Positions 12,801 to 27,133 of a stretch of DNA of 64,000 nucleotides are shown piece after piece. This DNA is from Tyto alba (taxonomy: Eukaryota; Chordata; Aves; Strigiformes; Tytonidae). The translations under genes were made by a program, and so were the position numbers. Positions within the stretch are counted from its first letter, which is position 1. The number at the start of each line of letters is the position of its first letter. Below the pieces are notes generated by a model, which saw only the letters and a list, made by a program, of their open reading frames with translations, had not been told where the DNA came from and made no database searches. The stretch lies in NCBI RefSeq assembly GCF_018691265.1, contig NW_024881313.1, positions 9,143,501 to 9,207,500 on the forward strand. Direction: 5' to 3'.

Positions 12801-15035
12801 AAATATATATAGTTGAAGGAATCACTTGCCTAAACTTCAGCCGATATTGCTAACCATATGGGGCTCTCTCTTGCTTTAGCAAATACTTTGTAATTCCCTG
12901 ATCAACTCACAGCTGTCTCTCAGCACAATAAAACACTTCATAATTTTGTCATGTCATCCAGAACTTACCAGTTGGCAACAGAAATCTTTCACAAAGAAAC
13001 ATCCATGAAATCCCAATGAGGAAAAGTAAAATAATTTACAGCATATACACTCTTATTTAATATATGAGACTACTGCTATTAGTTATTATTGAAAATAATT
13101 GTTCCCAGTACATAAGTATTATTAAGCCATGTATCAGAGATCATATTTATAGTAATATATATAATGGAACTAAAAAAAAATAATTTGTAAAACTTCAGTT
13201 TTAGATGATAGTTTGGAAATTTGTAAATTCTTCTGAAAAGATTAAAGTCTGCTTTGTTTTGGTTCAGTTATATCAGGTAAATATCATTTTCCATACTTTT
13301 TTCCCTTAATACAAACATCTTACAGACATCAAATCATATAAGAAATCTCAGTTCTTTTTAGTTAAGACCAGTTTTAGCACAAAGTTGTGGCTAAGAAACT
13401 TCTGATTTTATATTATTCAAAACTTAACTACATACTTCATTAATGAACCAAAAAAGTAAATAAAACTTCAGAACACAGTCACTTCAGTACTATAAAATGT
13501 ACCAGGTGCTTTCTGAGCAATAGTGTTTATAAAGTACTGACCTGATTGTAACGTTAAAGTGTACCACACCTCGTCATCTAGTTCAGGAGTAGCAAAAGTA
13601 ATATGGGCATGTAATGGAATTGTTTTCTTCTCTTTGTTCTACCTGAAAAAATCTTTTCACCATATCAGAATGTACCATCATGATCAATCAACCTGACTGC
13701 TTCTATATCCCTGCTGTGGCATTTTAGCTTCGCTCCTTTGAAAAACCCAGAACTGCTGGTCAGGCTAGAAATTATTTTTTTTTTTTTTAGAAACATGCAG
13801 GTTATCGAGTTTATTCCAAAGGTCTGTACAGACAATCTCAAGGGGAAATCAGAATGCAAATATTAGTCTAAAAATGTGAGTAAGCGGTAGTTATAACTTC
13901 TGCTGTCTTCTTTGTTAAGCTGGGCTCAGGAGTCACTGCTGATCTGAAGAGGAAGAACAGCAAAAAGCAATATAAAGTCTGTGAACAAAGTGACCATCAG
14001 CTGGTCATTGATATTAAATTATCTTAATTTACATGGGAGAAGAAATATTATGAAGCTTCCTGTGACTAAATGAAAAAATAAGTTTCTGTAACAGCAGACA
14101 CAATTTTGACAGAATATCAAATAAATAATTCTGTATGAAATCATGTATGTTTAAGGTATATCAAGCAGTGGATTTATTGCAAGATGAAGAAGCTCAAGCC
14201 ACACAAAACATGACACAGAGACAATCGTGACAACGTGAACATGGTAGCACTTTTATCAACTTCCACTGTTTCTGCAATGTGTGCTATCCTGCTATTCTGT
14301 CACACAGGTATAGGCAAGAATTTCAGTCTTCATAACAATAAAGATTGTGTAGTAGCACTCCATTTTTAATGCAGACAACACCCTAGGCATATGGATGGCA
14401 AGAGATATATTTTTCTTGCTATCTATTTGTCTATAGTGTTTTCTGCATTAGAATAAATGGCTGGTGCACATTGCAGTACCAGCTCTGTCAAAGATGTTCA
14501 CTAAATAACTTCCCCATATAGAGGTATACTTATATATTTGCCCCTTGTATGCCTTCTTAATTTACACAAGGTTCAACCTTTATGACCAAGTAAGCTTTTG
14601 ATTAAGAAGTAGATCCCTGAATCTCTATCACTGCATCATTTGCTGGCATAAGCACTTGTCATTCCAAAAAAGAAATGGCTCACCCTAGTGAGAAACTGAG
14701 GACGACATATTCTTCTTCCTTCGCCTGGTCCCAGATTCCAGTACACTATGTTGAAATATGTATTGGTACTTTCAACTCTCATGACTGTTGCCAAAAAGAT
14801 CAGTCTTCTTAAAAAACACAAGCTATATAATAACAGTCACAGAACTGACTCATGTCAAGTTCCCAATCCTAAAAGGTTCTGAAAGCTGCAAGTGAATGTT
14901 CAAAATTTCAGTTAGAAACCAAACCCAAAGTGTATCTTCCATCCAATTCATGATCTTTCTTAATATTAAATGTTAACTTAGCTGAATTTTGGCTTATACG
15001 GTTGGGAAGAATTAATGGTTTCTGCTTTTAGATAC

Positions 15036-15048
15036 GTGTGTGTGTGTG
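15036..15048. repeat. Short (GT)n microsatellite
   Basis: Six and a half GT units followed by a GCATGTG extension. Short simple repeat. Confidence 0.85.
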
Positions 15049-16391
15049 CATGTGAACTGGACAAAAATTAATCATTTATATTGTGTACGACATTACAGAT
15101 GTAAGGATGGGAAATGTTTTCTTATGAGGGCTATATACACAAATAAAATTGGCAAACTTAGATTTTTATAAAATGTCATAGGTGTTTTAGTCACAGAACT
15201 CTGTTGAGAGCAATCACTCATATCTATTAGATGTTTCAAAGCTAAAGGTTGATATAAGAATCTCACCAAGATAAACAACCAAACAAAAAGCAGGTTTCTT
15301 TTAACTTTGATTAGAAACAAAGTCTAAATCTTCCCATGAAATCCCAGAGTCTGGATTTGGTGTTCTCATACTGTTATTTAGAAATACAGCTGTATTGGAA
15401 GTGTGGTTTTCTATGTTGGAGTAGATCCTAAACAAAATACGTAACAATTTTGTCTTTTATCAACACAGTTTGAAACTTGATACCTTGGAAGATTCATGTT
15501 TTGCTCTAAATTTAGAACCAATGTCACTATGAAATGAAAAAAATAATATGTTCCATTCTCTTCAGAGAACTCAGTTGAGTCCCCAAACGTAATGAATTAA
15601 TCAACTTGAAAGGTGTCTTATGTCAAACTGTTGACTTGAGTGTTAGAGATTTGAGCATCACCAGATGTGTTGTCCAGCTACTACTACACACCACAATGAT
15701 GTCATACACAGTTACCGATTCTTTTCAAGTCAAGTCCCCCTACTTTCATCATAAGTTATGGCAGTCACTTACAGGGATTTTAAACAGTAACTTGCTGTCC
15801 AAAGAACCTGAAAATAAAAAGGAAAAGAAAGGACACATCAATTCCAGGTAAAGTTCACATTCCTTGTTACAATTAGCATTGAATATTAAAGATAATGTCA
15901 ATGTGCAAGGTTTAAAGAAAATCAATCTAAGATATACTTTGTGTTCTGTAGCATGTTAGACTAATGCCACAGGACAAAATTGATAAGGTCTTACAAAATG
16001 TCACTTCACGCTGAATTTTATTTACCGTTGCTGGCAATTATGCATGTAAAAATATGTTATTTAGACAATAAGAATTTCTATAGATGTGTCATATGTTCAT
16101 GGTTAAATATGCTAAATGTCACATTAAAGCTGACATGGCTATGGCTCAAGGCAAAAACACTGTCAAGCTGCCTATGACCCAGATGTGGTATATGTCATCA
16201 AGCTGATTGTTTCTGTTTGAGTGTAGTTTATAGTGCATAATATTGTGTATCAAATGTCCTGCAAAAGTGTTGCTTGCCATGAGAGAATTTTTCCTTCCCT
16301 TTTGGTATTCAGTTGTAGTTATGTCTTGTTACAGCTGCTGACAGACATTGAGGATATGTTTCAGTTCATGCTAACTTCCATTTCATTGGGA

Positions 16392-16430
16392 AATATGTAT
16401 ATATACATACATATATTTATATATAGATAT
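16392..16430. repeat. AT-alternating low-complexity tract
   Basis: TATG/TATA/CATA alternations with almost no G or C, a simple AT-rich stretch that can melt or extrude easily. Confidence 0.8.
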
Positions 16431-19400
16431 GAGAAAAATATAAGTAAATGAACTGGAATAAAATGAAATTACTGTGGAAGCATACTCCTCAGAATAAATT
16501 AATAGCACTGCACTGTGTAACCTTACTACAGTAGGCAGATTTTCTGGAGAAGTTGTGAATCTGTGGGAAAGTATGATTTTTCCACTGAAGTCTCATTAGA
16601 CTGCTTATGGATCAGCTGAAAGTGCTCTTTTGATGACATTTTTCACCCGCAGGCATTGGCTTTGTCCTTTTATTAGTGAAGACAATCAGTGCTTTTAAGA
16701 AATAAGTTTAAAGAAGCTTCAGTAGCAGTTGACTCAGAAGACTACCTCTGGAGCAAACCATTCTGAGTGGTGATTTATAATATTTTAATTATCCTTAATA
16801 TATTGGTTTTTAACACAGTTGGACCCACATTGCAGTTGTACTGGGAATCTGTACTTGCTGGCAGATAGCATATTACTTTTTGCCAGACAGATTTCTATCA
16901 CCACTCTCACAACTTTTTTTCCATTAAGTGGGATATTTATAAATATTGTTTCAAGCATGCATTTACAGCATAATTTATCACCAATTAAATCATCTTCAAG
17001 CCATTTCAGTTCATCCTAGAAAATAAGCATTTTTCATGTTTTTATTATAGCTCCAGAAGCTAATGATAAAAATAGTAAGAAAGCTTGATTTGGACTGGAG
17101 CGAGCCTTTGAGTAATGGTTGGTGTTACTCCCAGAGAAGACCCAAGAAGGATTTTTAATATTATGTCATAAAATGCCTTCCTGGTTTCCACAGAAAGAAG
17201 TTAATGTGATTTTTAACTAGATTCAGAACACATATCTTCTTGTAGCAGATCAGCTCTAATTATGACTCTTCAAAGAGAGCAGAACAGAATCAGGTCTCTG
17301 TCTCTTTCTTCTCCTAATGAGGAGACCCTTTTGCTCATTTGGGTGAAGAGCAGAGGGTATATTCTCTTTTCTGTTACTGCTGTAATAACTCTGAAGGAGC
17401 TTTATGGGGTTTTTGCACCCTTTCATTGTTGTGTTAGGCTGAGCCACAGTCTATTCCCTCCTGCCTAGGGCAAAAACAAGACTACCAAATGCTATAACCA
17501 GCACTCATTGAGAAAGCTTTGATGGAGCCATTTGGCACCAGAAGAAAACTGCTTCCTGTAATCATGACCACTCCAACCATAATTTCTTTCACTAAAACAG
17601 AAATGGGCCCTGACAAATATAAAAATGAATGCATTATAGTTACAGAATTAAATGTTTTACATTAAATGCCTTTTTGCCTAAGTAGGAGGTAGAAGTAATT
17701 ACCCATATTGCACATTGTAATGGAATCTATCTTTTATTTGTTTGGCTTCTCTTGTCCCTGCCACATGAGGAATTTCAAATTTTGGAGCATCTGTTCCAAA
17801 CTGGAACCAAAGTAGAAATGTTGAAATCCAACGGTCTTTCACAAAGCAGATTTTCCATCCTCAATACATCTTGTACTCTACAGAGAACTGGGAATGATAG
17901 CTTAGTTCTGGTTTCTCTCTTCAACTGACAAAGCAGAAAGGGGAAGAACAAGCTCTGTTTAGTCCCCTGGGGAGTGTATTTAGAGCTTGGAGGTTGCCAT
18001 GATGGCCTGTGAAGAGAGCAGAAGCAGATGGGTTTCAGCTTGAGGCACTCAAGGTGCTGGTGTCACAAGCCTCACAGCTTTTAGAGGTAGGTAAGCATTA
18101 AGACCAGTAGAGTGACTAATCTCTCCATATGGAGATACTTGTGCAGTTTTGTGCCAGTAGGATCAGACATAATGTGACAGCATGTAGAAGAAAGCACTTT
18201 TGCTTATGTCTTGAATACTTCTGACATATATAATTTCTTATCTAAGAATAAATTAAATGCACTGTTCAAGTTAGTATCTGGGTGTCCCATGCAACTCTAC
18301 AATCAAAGGCTCCACATTTCCAAAATATTCCCTGCCAGATCTGTAATGAGTAATTCAACTGTTCCATACAGTCTAGGTGCCTCAAGAGCTCCATATCCAC
18401 AGAGAACTGTAAAGACATATAGGTGGGAAGAAGTTTCTCCACTTCTGATCCCATCCCACCATTAGCTTCCCCCAAATATATACAGAGGCTGACAAAAAGT
18501 CACACTCCTACACATTTTTAGCACAGTACCAAGTTTTACAACACAGAGCGTGCAAGTCCAATCTTGCTAAACACATGTTTTATAATTGCCTGTGAAGAAA
18601 TGTCTTATACTGTCTTCATGCTCTTTCTATATTTTTGGAGACCGTGGAAGGTACAGAATCATTCTCACATTACTACTCTTCTTTGAAGTGCAATGCAAGC
18701 CACAGATCTAATGCCTCCATAAGGAAGGCACTGAAATGAGAGAACTATGTAAATCATAAATCTGGAAACTGCTTTTCTGACAAAATGAGCAGGGCTCTAA
18801 AGTTAGGTTGCTACTAATGACTTCATGTGAATTATATGGTTATAGCTGAGGTTAGGATTTGGCACTTATGGGGCTGAAATTCATGAGCAAAACTAACAGA
18901 AAAAGATTGTATAATAAAAAAAAAACCTACCTGACTTTACTTCTGCATAGGTTCCCCAACTCTGCAAAAATAGTTCAGCTGACAAAATTGTATGATTTTT
19001 TTGTATTGTGTAAAAATCACAGAAGTTAGCTGGTTTTGATAAAATAGAATCTGCCTCCTAGGGGGAAATTAAATTATACTTGACAGCTGAGAAGTATCCA
19101 CATGACAAAAAAAGCAAAATCAAAGCAAGTTATAGGATTCCAGATCTCTTCGTGAAGTATTTTTGTCTGATTCATACCAAGCAGAAGTTGAAATTTGAGC
19201 TTGTTTCTGAATACCTACTATAACCTGTCTCCACATAGACTGCTTCAACCCACTGCTGCCCCTTCTCCCTTGAGCCAAGCATCTGTGCCGGTGCTTATTC
19301 CAACAGGCAGCTTCCTCATCTCTTTTTCATCTCTGAGCATGATCAAGCTCAGAACCAGCTGTGTGCTTTCAGTCCTTGATGGGTCCTCATTTCTCACTGT

Positions 19401-19900
19401 GAGTTGGTGCTCTCTGTTGCTTTTCCTAACATAGATAAAATCAACATGTCTTTGCATGTCTCTGTCAGATTTTAAGCACAAAGTCAGCAGTGTTTACTGT
19501 GATGATAGGTAACACTTAGAAGACAGAGAAGGAAATAATAAAGGTATAGCATTGGCAGAGAACAGAACTAATGGCAAACTACTAATTGCGGCCAAGAAGC
19601 AACAAATGTATATATTCAAGTCCCATCCTTACAGAGTCTGCCCAGACAGAGCAATGCCAAGACATACATATATAAATATATTTATTATTTGTTTATAGTG
19701 ATGAAATCTGTGTTACTGAATAAATGCATAAATGGAGTAACAAAACTCTCATAAAAAAAAAAAGAATGAAAGATTACTCTGTAGATAGAATTATAGACAG
19801 AAAGTAGAAAGGAAAATAAGAAACAAAGAAAACAAGGGACAAAGTTGAAATTATGTGTTTAAGGGAAAACATCAGTGCAAGAGCTGAGGTAACCCAAAGG

Positions 19901-19975
19901 TTTTTCTTCTGTTTTTTGGGGTTTTTTGTTTTTTTTTGTTTTGTTTTTTTGTTTTGTTTTGTTTTTTTTTTTTAC
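19901..19975. repeat. T-rich (T)nG low-complexity tract
   Basis: About 75 bases made almost only of T runs of 4-13 separated by single or short G runs on the plus strand, ending in TTTTTACAGG. The end resembles a polypyrimidine tract and splice acceptor, but no plausible exon follows, so it is called low-complexity sequence. Confidence 0.85.
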
Positions 19976-22900
19976 AGGATGCAACTGTTCAGTTCTGTAA
20001 ATATAATACGAAATTTACAGTTATCAGTGGAATCAGAACCACTGAGGTTGGCCTTGGAAAGAGACATTTTGATTTTGGTTCTTCTGTTAAGATCACTTCT
20101 TGTTCCATTTTCATAGATTATGTTGTGTTTAAAACAGAGCTGGCTAAGAGGTCTTCTATAGTGTGTTCTTGCTGGAAAATGACATTTCTTCTAAATCAGC
20201 TCTTTTTATGAGAATGAACAAGCTTCAACTTGACACTAGGCTCTTGGCTGTACTATTCTTGAAGGCATTTCATGTTTTATTAATAGTAATTCATACAGAC
20301 TGGGGAGAGAACACTGATTGAAACAATTGCTTCATGTTCACCTTCCTGATGTGCTGCTGTCAGCGCTGAGGTGAATGCTCTGACTAGCCAGCAATACTGT
20401 GAAGGGATCTCTCCATCTCTGTTCCAGATTAAACATCCTCTCACTAATTTTTTCCAAATCTTTGAAAAGTCTTGATGATATCCCAAAGTTGGTATGCCAC
20501 CTCCTATTTTACTTAGCCTATCTCTCAGATGAAAAAAAAAAAAAAATACAAAATGGAAAGGTGCTTTCCATGTCACCTGTGCTGTCCCTTGCTGGCAGAC
20601 TGCTGTCTATGGCATCATCCTCTGCAAGATTTGCCTCTATCCCTCCAAGTTCCCATTGCTTCCAATAGCTAGCTGTGTGACGCAGGCTGCCACATGTTTA
20701 GGCTTTTGAAAATCTCTGAATGAGGTTTCAACTCCAAGTCCTGATCCTTCTATACATTTGGAGATGAGTTATTTTACATACAAATTCATGACAGTACATA
20801 AAACATCCCTAACAATCTAAGTCAGTGATTAAATGTGTATTTTCTGTCCTTCAGTCACTACCATGTTAGTACAATATTTAGGTATTAGGCTGACCAAGCA
20901 ATTTGACTTTGCTGTCATACCTGGCACAACTTAAGCATAAATAGGGAGCTGTCTTTGGGATAGAAATTAAAAAGTTTCTCCTTAAGCCTTATCTATAATA
21001 AAAATAAAAATATAAAAATAAACCAAAACCACATTAAGGTTCTGAAAGTTAACACATTTGAACTGAAATTTTCATAGCACTTCTTTGTTGACTGTTTTCT
21101 TAAATTTGCCCAGGATTCTGCACTTGTTGAATGGCTTCCAGTATGAAGTATAAAGTAGGAAAAATAATTATGAGTTTTAACAAGAACTGTTAGACAGCCC
21201 TCTGCACTCTGTTAATTTTGCTGCAGAACAAGATTCTCAGCTTCCTTCGAATGAAGCTTACCTGTATTGTAAAAAATCTAGCTCATGTCAATTCAATTTC
21301 TATTCAGTTTTCAGTCTGTCCTTTCTTTCCATCAAAAGACATAGATAGGGTATTTGAGAACTAGTTTTTTCTGATAGGTCATCTGTCTGGATTGCAGCAG
21401 TGCTTTTAGTTTTTACATAGAAGTTTTCACCCATCAATTCTATCTATAACACTGCAAAGATTAGATGGTGTTTTATGGCTTGGAATCTAAACCAGAGCAG
21501 CCCTTTTATTTAACTGTATGAACAGACATTTTCCACACTTTTTGAACTAGATTTAAAAGTAAGAAATGATAAAGAGTTCAGGAATGATGGCATAAAACAT
21601 ATTTCCCCCAAATAGCTCTTGTTTTACTATAGTATTTCCTCTTCATCCATGTTTTTATGTCTATGCTTTTCTGCTTTTATAAGATTAAGATCTTACAGAC
21701 TCTGAAGGAAACAGTTTGCAGGAAAAATATCTGATAGCAGTCATGATGGCCTACACAGCAAAAGCCTTTTTTGAACTGCCTTGAAGGGGGGGAAAAAAGT
21801 AAGCGGAGCATATGTAATTTTCCATGATCTTAAAAAAATAAAATTAGGTAATTTGAAGGTAAGCCAAAATGGGTTTTGACTCTTTAATTCTTTTATGTAT
21901 ATGTAAATAGGTCTTTATGTTTCTTGCTAGTTGCTAAATGTAATCTAAATGCACAGGTGTTTTTCTCTCTTCATTAATTTTTTCCATTCTTGAGAGAAAT
22001 CATGTGGTATATACCGCAACAAACCAGTTCTTCAGAAATGCCAGTAATTGCAGAGCGGATAGCGTAACATGCAAATGCTTCTGCGAATTTCAACCAGTTG
22101 CCAACCTATAGGGCCTTTCAAAGAGAAATTAGCAGCTCTTCAAACTGTAGGCAAGGCTTTCCTCCTCAGATGGTAACTGAGGTTCTTTTCTTCCAATTTG
22201 TCCAGTTGTCCAGTTCTTAGTGGATAATATCATCACCTGTTTCTTTAGACAGGATTTCTTCCTTTTCTAAAAATACACAATAGCTATTAGGTTGTACACT
22301 GTAACAACTTCAAGTGCTGCTTATGAATCAGAAATCCTAGCCTGTAACAAATATAAGTAAAAAGGAGCATTGGTTTTGCAGTCAGTTTTTGGTAAGCAAT
22401 TCAGAAGTCTTCTGCATGAAAGAAAACCATTATTTCCTTCTCCTCCTCCGCATCATTTGTTCTAGCCATAGGAGATTTTCAGAGGTAGAGCAGTGAGTTT
22501 TCAGAGCAGAGTAAGGCCTCAATTTATTTATAATGATCTCTGTTGAGATCAGTCAGGCAGTGATTGGAGACTGTAAAGCTACCACAAGACTCAGCTGGGA
22601 TAGAGAGCTTCCAGGAAATTTTTGGATTAGATGTGAGGAGTGGAATTTCATGTATCAGTTCTGGAAGAAGAAATAAAGCTGGAATTGAAAACCAGAGGAA
22701 TGGGAAACATCAATGCAATGGAGGGTGATGTCAACATCTTCAGCCTGGAAGACAAGCCAGCAGAGTGGAAGCAGGCTAACTTATAAAGGCTATTGTGTTC
22801 TCCGTCAGTGGTAGAGCCTTCCTTGGGATGAGTAGGAATTGCCAGGTTTTTGAGCACAGCTGTCTGTATGGCATTTACTGATACAGGGAAAGGCAAGATC

Positions 22901-25900
22901 TCTGTGAAACTGCAAGTTGTTGTGTGACCTTAAGATCATCTCTGTTAATGTCTTGTTAAGTTAGCGGCTATTGTCAATCATAAGAGGCACAAATAGTGAG
23001 TGTGTGAAACACTCACCTTTGAGAAACCTTGCCACAGATCCTCTGTGTGCAGAAATGAGATTTCAACTCGTGGTTTCAGCTTATTGTTGTCTGCTGATAT
23101 ACATGAGCAACTGCCACCAGCTTCAATAGCATTTGCATGCATTTCACTGCAGGGGGAAGCCCGTCTCCTCCCCAGTGTGCTACATCCCTGGGCTGTGCAG
23201 GAGACAGGGTCATAAGGAAAGGATGACTGAAATCTTCAGCCTAACTTTAGGACAGGTATCAAATCTAATATCCATCTTTGTTAAGAAATAGCTATCCAGC
23301 CTCCAGCCCCTTTTATTGAGAAATCAGCCTGTAAAGCTATCTGTCTGATCCTGAAAGACGTGTATTGATCCCACCTTCTTCCTCCCATCTGTTCATTGTG
23401 CTCCTGATAGCCACCATCATGTTGTATTTTCCAGGTACCAATCCCAAGTTACAGGTATGCTTCAGTGACTATGAACTAGCCTACAAGAACTGGCAGTGCT
23501 GAGTATAACCAGCTCCTCCCTGGTTACTAACCAGCTATCTGCAGCCAAGTAGCTTCTCTGATCGTGAGCCAATGGCCTCATGATGAGGCTACACCAGAAG
23601 CATGTTCCATATTACTACCTGCTGAAAACTTAAAGCCTGGATGTAAGCATCCACACTTGCAGGAAGATTTCTGCTGCCATAATTTGACAACAGTAAAAGC
23701 AAAACAGGGAGGCATCAGACAACAGACAGAATACGCACACACTGCCAACTGCAGGTCAAGGTCAGTGCTAAATGAAACATGGTCTGTGCTTCAAACATGG
23801 TGCAGAGCTAACCAAGGAGTCGGGAAAGCCATGCTGAGAAAATAAAACCTTGTTGCATGAACTCAAATCAAAACAGAAAGCCAGACTGTGAAGTCTATGA
23901 CTTTCTCATTACTCCCTAATATACATCATCATAATGGATAGAAAAGAAATATTGGATTGAATATATTAAGAGAAGGAGCTTAAACTGTAAAATGATCATT
24001 GCACAGTCTGATCGAAGGAAGGAGGCCATGCTTCTTACCTTCTCTAGAGTATACGTAATTCCAGGCAGATAAATTGAGCTATCCTGACTCAGAACAAAGT
24101 GAAAAACAGGAGAATTAGGTTTAAGTCTTTTTTTGCCAATACTGTGCATTCATTTTCTCTCTCTTTTTCTTTTTTTTTTTTTTTTTTAAATTTTATTTTA
24201 CTTTTTCATATTTATTGGTTAGAAAGGGGAAATTTACAGATAAGGAAGCTGTGGAGTCTTTTTCTTTAAACTTTACAAAGTTTCCAATACAAACAAAACC
24301 CCATTTACTACAGAAGTGTTATTTCAAGACAGACATTTGCTGTGAATTTCCATAACTTAATTTTATATTGTTGCATGCTTTTCTGTCTCTGGCTTCTCTT
24401 TAGAAAAAAACAACTTCTATTTTTTTGGGACCCTGAGTGAATTCCATGAGAAAAGGTTTTTATTTATCTGCAACGTATTATGCTGATGACTGCAGACCTG
24501 CCTGGTTTTCAAAATCAACTCTCTCTTCTTAAATCTATTAAAAATTCCAACTTATGATTTTTTTACTTTAAAAGCAAAAATCATAACTTTTGATACTGAT
24601 TATTATTGGTTTTGGATTGAGTTTACACAATTTTAAATGCCACCAAAACAGCCACTGAGTGGAGCCAACATTTTCTTCCTCTCCCTTCTCTACAGATATG
24701 AGGTTGTCAAGACACCAGAGTGTTAATGACTCCATTTTCCCAATGCTCTATAGAAGTATAAGTATTTCTTTAAATTACATAATAGGAAACTGAATTTTAA
24801 AGATATGACATGAATTTTGGAGCCAAATTGACAGACAACCTGATTTTCAAAGTTACTGACAAAGGCATTTTGGGTTACTGAGCACCACTGCTCATCTGTT
24901 CTATGTTGTTTCAAGGGAGTACTCAAAATTGATATACATTTTTAAAATCCAAGACCATTTGGGCTACAATCTGTAAGCACTTTGGCCTGGTTGTCAGACT
25001 TGTGCTATGACTGTAGTACCTTCACTGGGTGTTTTTTTAACTGCATATTTCTAATAGACATTTACCAGACACCTCTCTCCAAAAGACTGTAGCAAATATT
25101 GACCTAATTTTACTCCCAAACGTAATCATGTGTGATGACCGCAGAGAGAAGAGGCAGTCCTGAAGAAGCTACAGTTGCTTAACTATGGCTGCTTCGGCTT
25201 TTTTTTCCCTAGTTCACTCTTCTCTTTTTAAGGTAGGAAACAAGACTATGAACGCTGTAGAAGTACCTGTAAAATTGCTCTCAGTCAATGAAGGAGAGTA
25301 ACCATAGTGTTACTAGAAAGACATTTTGAAAGTTTCCAAGCTTCATTTTTTTTTACTTTTAGATTTTTATCCAAATCCTACTGTGCTCAGAGTAGCCTGA
25401 AGAATGACAGAAAAGTTTTAGATGCCTGTATAGGATCAGCTCTCAGGTACCCTTCGAAGCCTCTAACATAGCATATCTTTCCCCATATTGCCACACTGCA
25501 GAGCACAATGGATTGAAATGGTGGCAGGACAAAATTCTCAAGCTGCATCAGCAGCAGGTTGAGCAGCCCTTGGCCTCGTCAGCCTGCTCCTTCATCACCC
25601 TCCCTGCCAGGGATGTACAATGCATGTGTAGCCTGTTGACCACTGAACTGATCCAGGGTAAAAAGAAAGCCTCTGCAGAACCAGTGTTTGCTCTGAGCGT
25701 GGCTCAGTGTACAGGTCTGGTACGAGTGGGAGCCTGCACCGGGAGCTGCATGCACCCAGGGCTTGCACTAGAAGAAAGGGGTGTGAAATGAGAGCCTCAG
25801 ACAGATAAATACCAAACAGATGCTTGCTTACATCCAGTCAGGATCATCCCAAACCTCTCACACTGCCAATGCAGGCTGCACAGTGCGTGGCATCCTCACA

Positions 25901-26724
25901 AGGTGTCTGGTTAAGTGCTTTGTACTGCGCTCATCACATTATCACAGCACTCAGTGCTGAGAGCACCTCCAGCATTGCAGGCTGCCTTCGCTGCAGGAAC
26001 GAAGGTGAAGAGATAACGTGAGGACCACAACCAGACACCTGGAGAGAAAGAGAGAAGAATAGTTCAGGTTAGTACCAAGGGGCAACTACATCTATGAAAT
26101 GCTATGTGAGTTGAGCGACAGTTAAGATACTGCTCACACAAAATGATTATGCTTTAGCATTCTTTGATTGACCTATTACCCTGTTGATAATGATAATAAC
26201 AATTTAATATAATAACAGGATTTCTGCTCTTTTTTCCATTTTATTAAATGCTCGAAAACATTCAAATATATTAAATTACTTGGAAGGAAAAATAGTATGC
26301 TAAAATTATACTTTCAGTAATCTTCTGTCCTAACTAAGAAAAAATACTGATAAGGGTTGTTTTTATCTGCAGGGCAGAATAAATAGATAGATAAAAACAG
26401 ATTCAAGACAATGCAAGCAAAAGTAGGCCAAATGAAGTCTTCCAATACAAGTCACTACACCTGCTAATCTAAATCTCCCTTCCTGCTCCCTATATTTTGG
26501 CATGCTGCACTCTGAAGCCTGTCCTGAAGACAGATGCCTCAGTGCTCTCATCTGTGTTTCAGAATCTCACAGTATTTCCTGTCCTGGATGATGTGTAAAC
26601 ACTTCAAACACACCCTTCAGATGAGCTGAAAAGTAGGCAGAGTGTGGGCTTTTCTCTTCTGCCTAATGAAAACCTTGAAATGAGGTGTTGAGTACTTTCT
26701 TTGCAGCTGTTTCTTAAGACCTTC
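19976..26724. other. Unique AT-rich non-coding DNA
   Basis: No recognisable gene or transposon. It contains an A15 run at 20532-20546 and a T18 run at 24170-24187. A locally more GC-rich stretch at 25.5-26.03 kb holds two short open frames (92 and 65 codons) that match no family I know and lack convincing splice context. Confidence 0.65.
24170..24187. repeat. T18 homopolymer in T-rich tract
   Basis: Eighteen T preceded by a CT-rich stretch (from about 24153) and followed by AT-rich sequence. Simple repeat. Confidence 0.9.
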
Positions 26725-26911
26725 TGTTGTGGTTTAGGCCTGGTTGGCAGCCAACCACAATGCAGCAGCTCTCTCTCCCTTCCCCTCCGGCAATGAGAAG
26801 GGACAGAGAGCCAGGCTTGGAGTTCGAGATAGGACTGGGATGGGGAAAAATTTCCCTTTTATGATCACGAGCAAGAGGCAGACTCGTTAGGGGAAGAAAA
26901 AAACCCATACA

Positions 26912-26917
26912 TTTATT
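26912..26917 (-). promoter_or_regulatory. LTR AATAAA polyadenylation signal
   Basis: TTTATT on the plus strand gives AATAAA in the LTR sense strand, about 190 bases before the LTR 3' end. It is the best candidate for the retroviral poly(A) signal. A weaker ATTAAA lies at 27196-27191. Confidence 0.6.
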
Positions 26918-27133
26918 ATAGACACTAACAGCACATAACAGAGTAAGATAGTGAGAAGCATTGCCACATCTTGAGAACACCTTCCCCCCACCCCTCCCTT
27001 CTTCCCGGGCTCAGCTCTGCTCCCGATATCTCTACCTCCTCCCCCAGTGGCGCAGGGGCAGGGAATGGGGGGTGCAGCCAGTGCTGCCACTTCCTTTATC
27101 TTCGGTGAGGGGAGTGTCCGGAACTTGTTCCTC

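Larger units (their letters stand above)
9831..19900. other. Unique AT-rich non-coding DNA
   Basis: No gene, RNA gene or transposon is recognisable. Open frames are all short and unremarkable. Simple sequence includes a T-rich tract at 12773-12799, a (GT) run at 15036-15048 and an AT-rich alternating tract at 16392-16430. A perfect 14-bp palindrome TCTCCATATGGAGA lies at 18122-18135. Confidence 0.7.

Noticed and set aside
19936..20211. T-rich tract ending in ACAG as a splice acceptor with a following exon
   Set aside because: The long T/G run is low-complexity sequence, and the following open frame is short, resembles nothing and has no convincing donor site.
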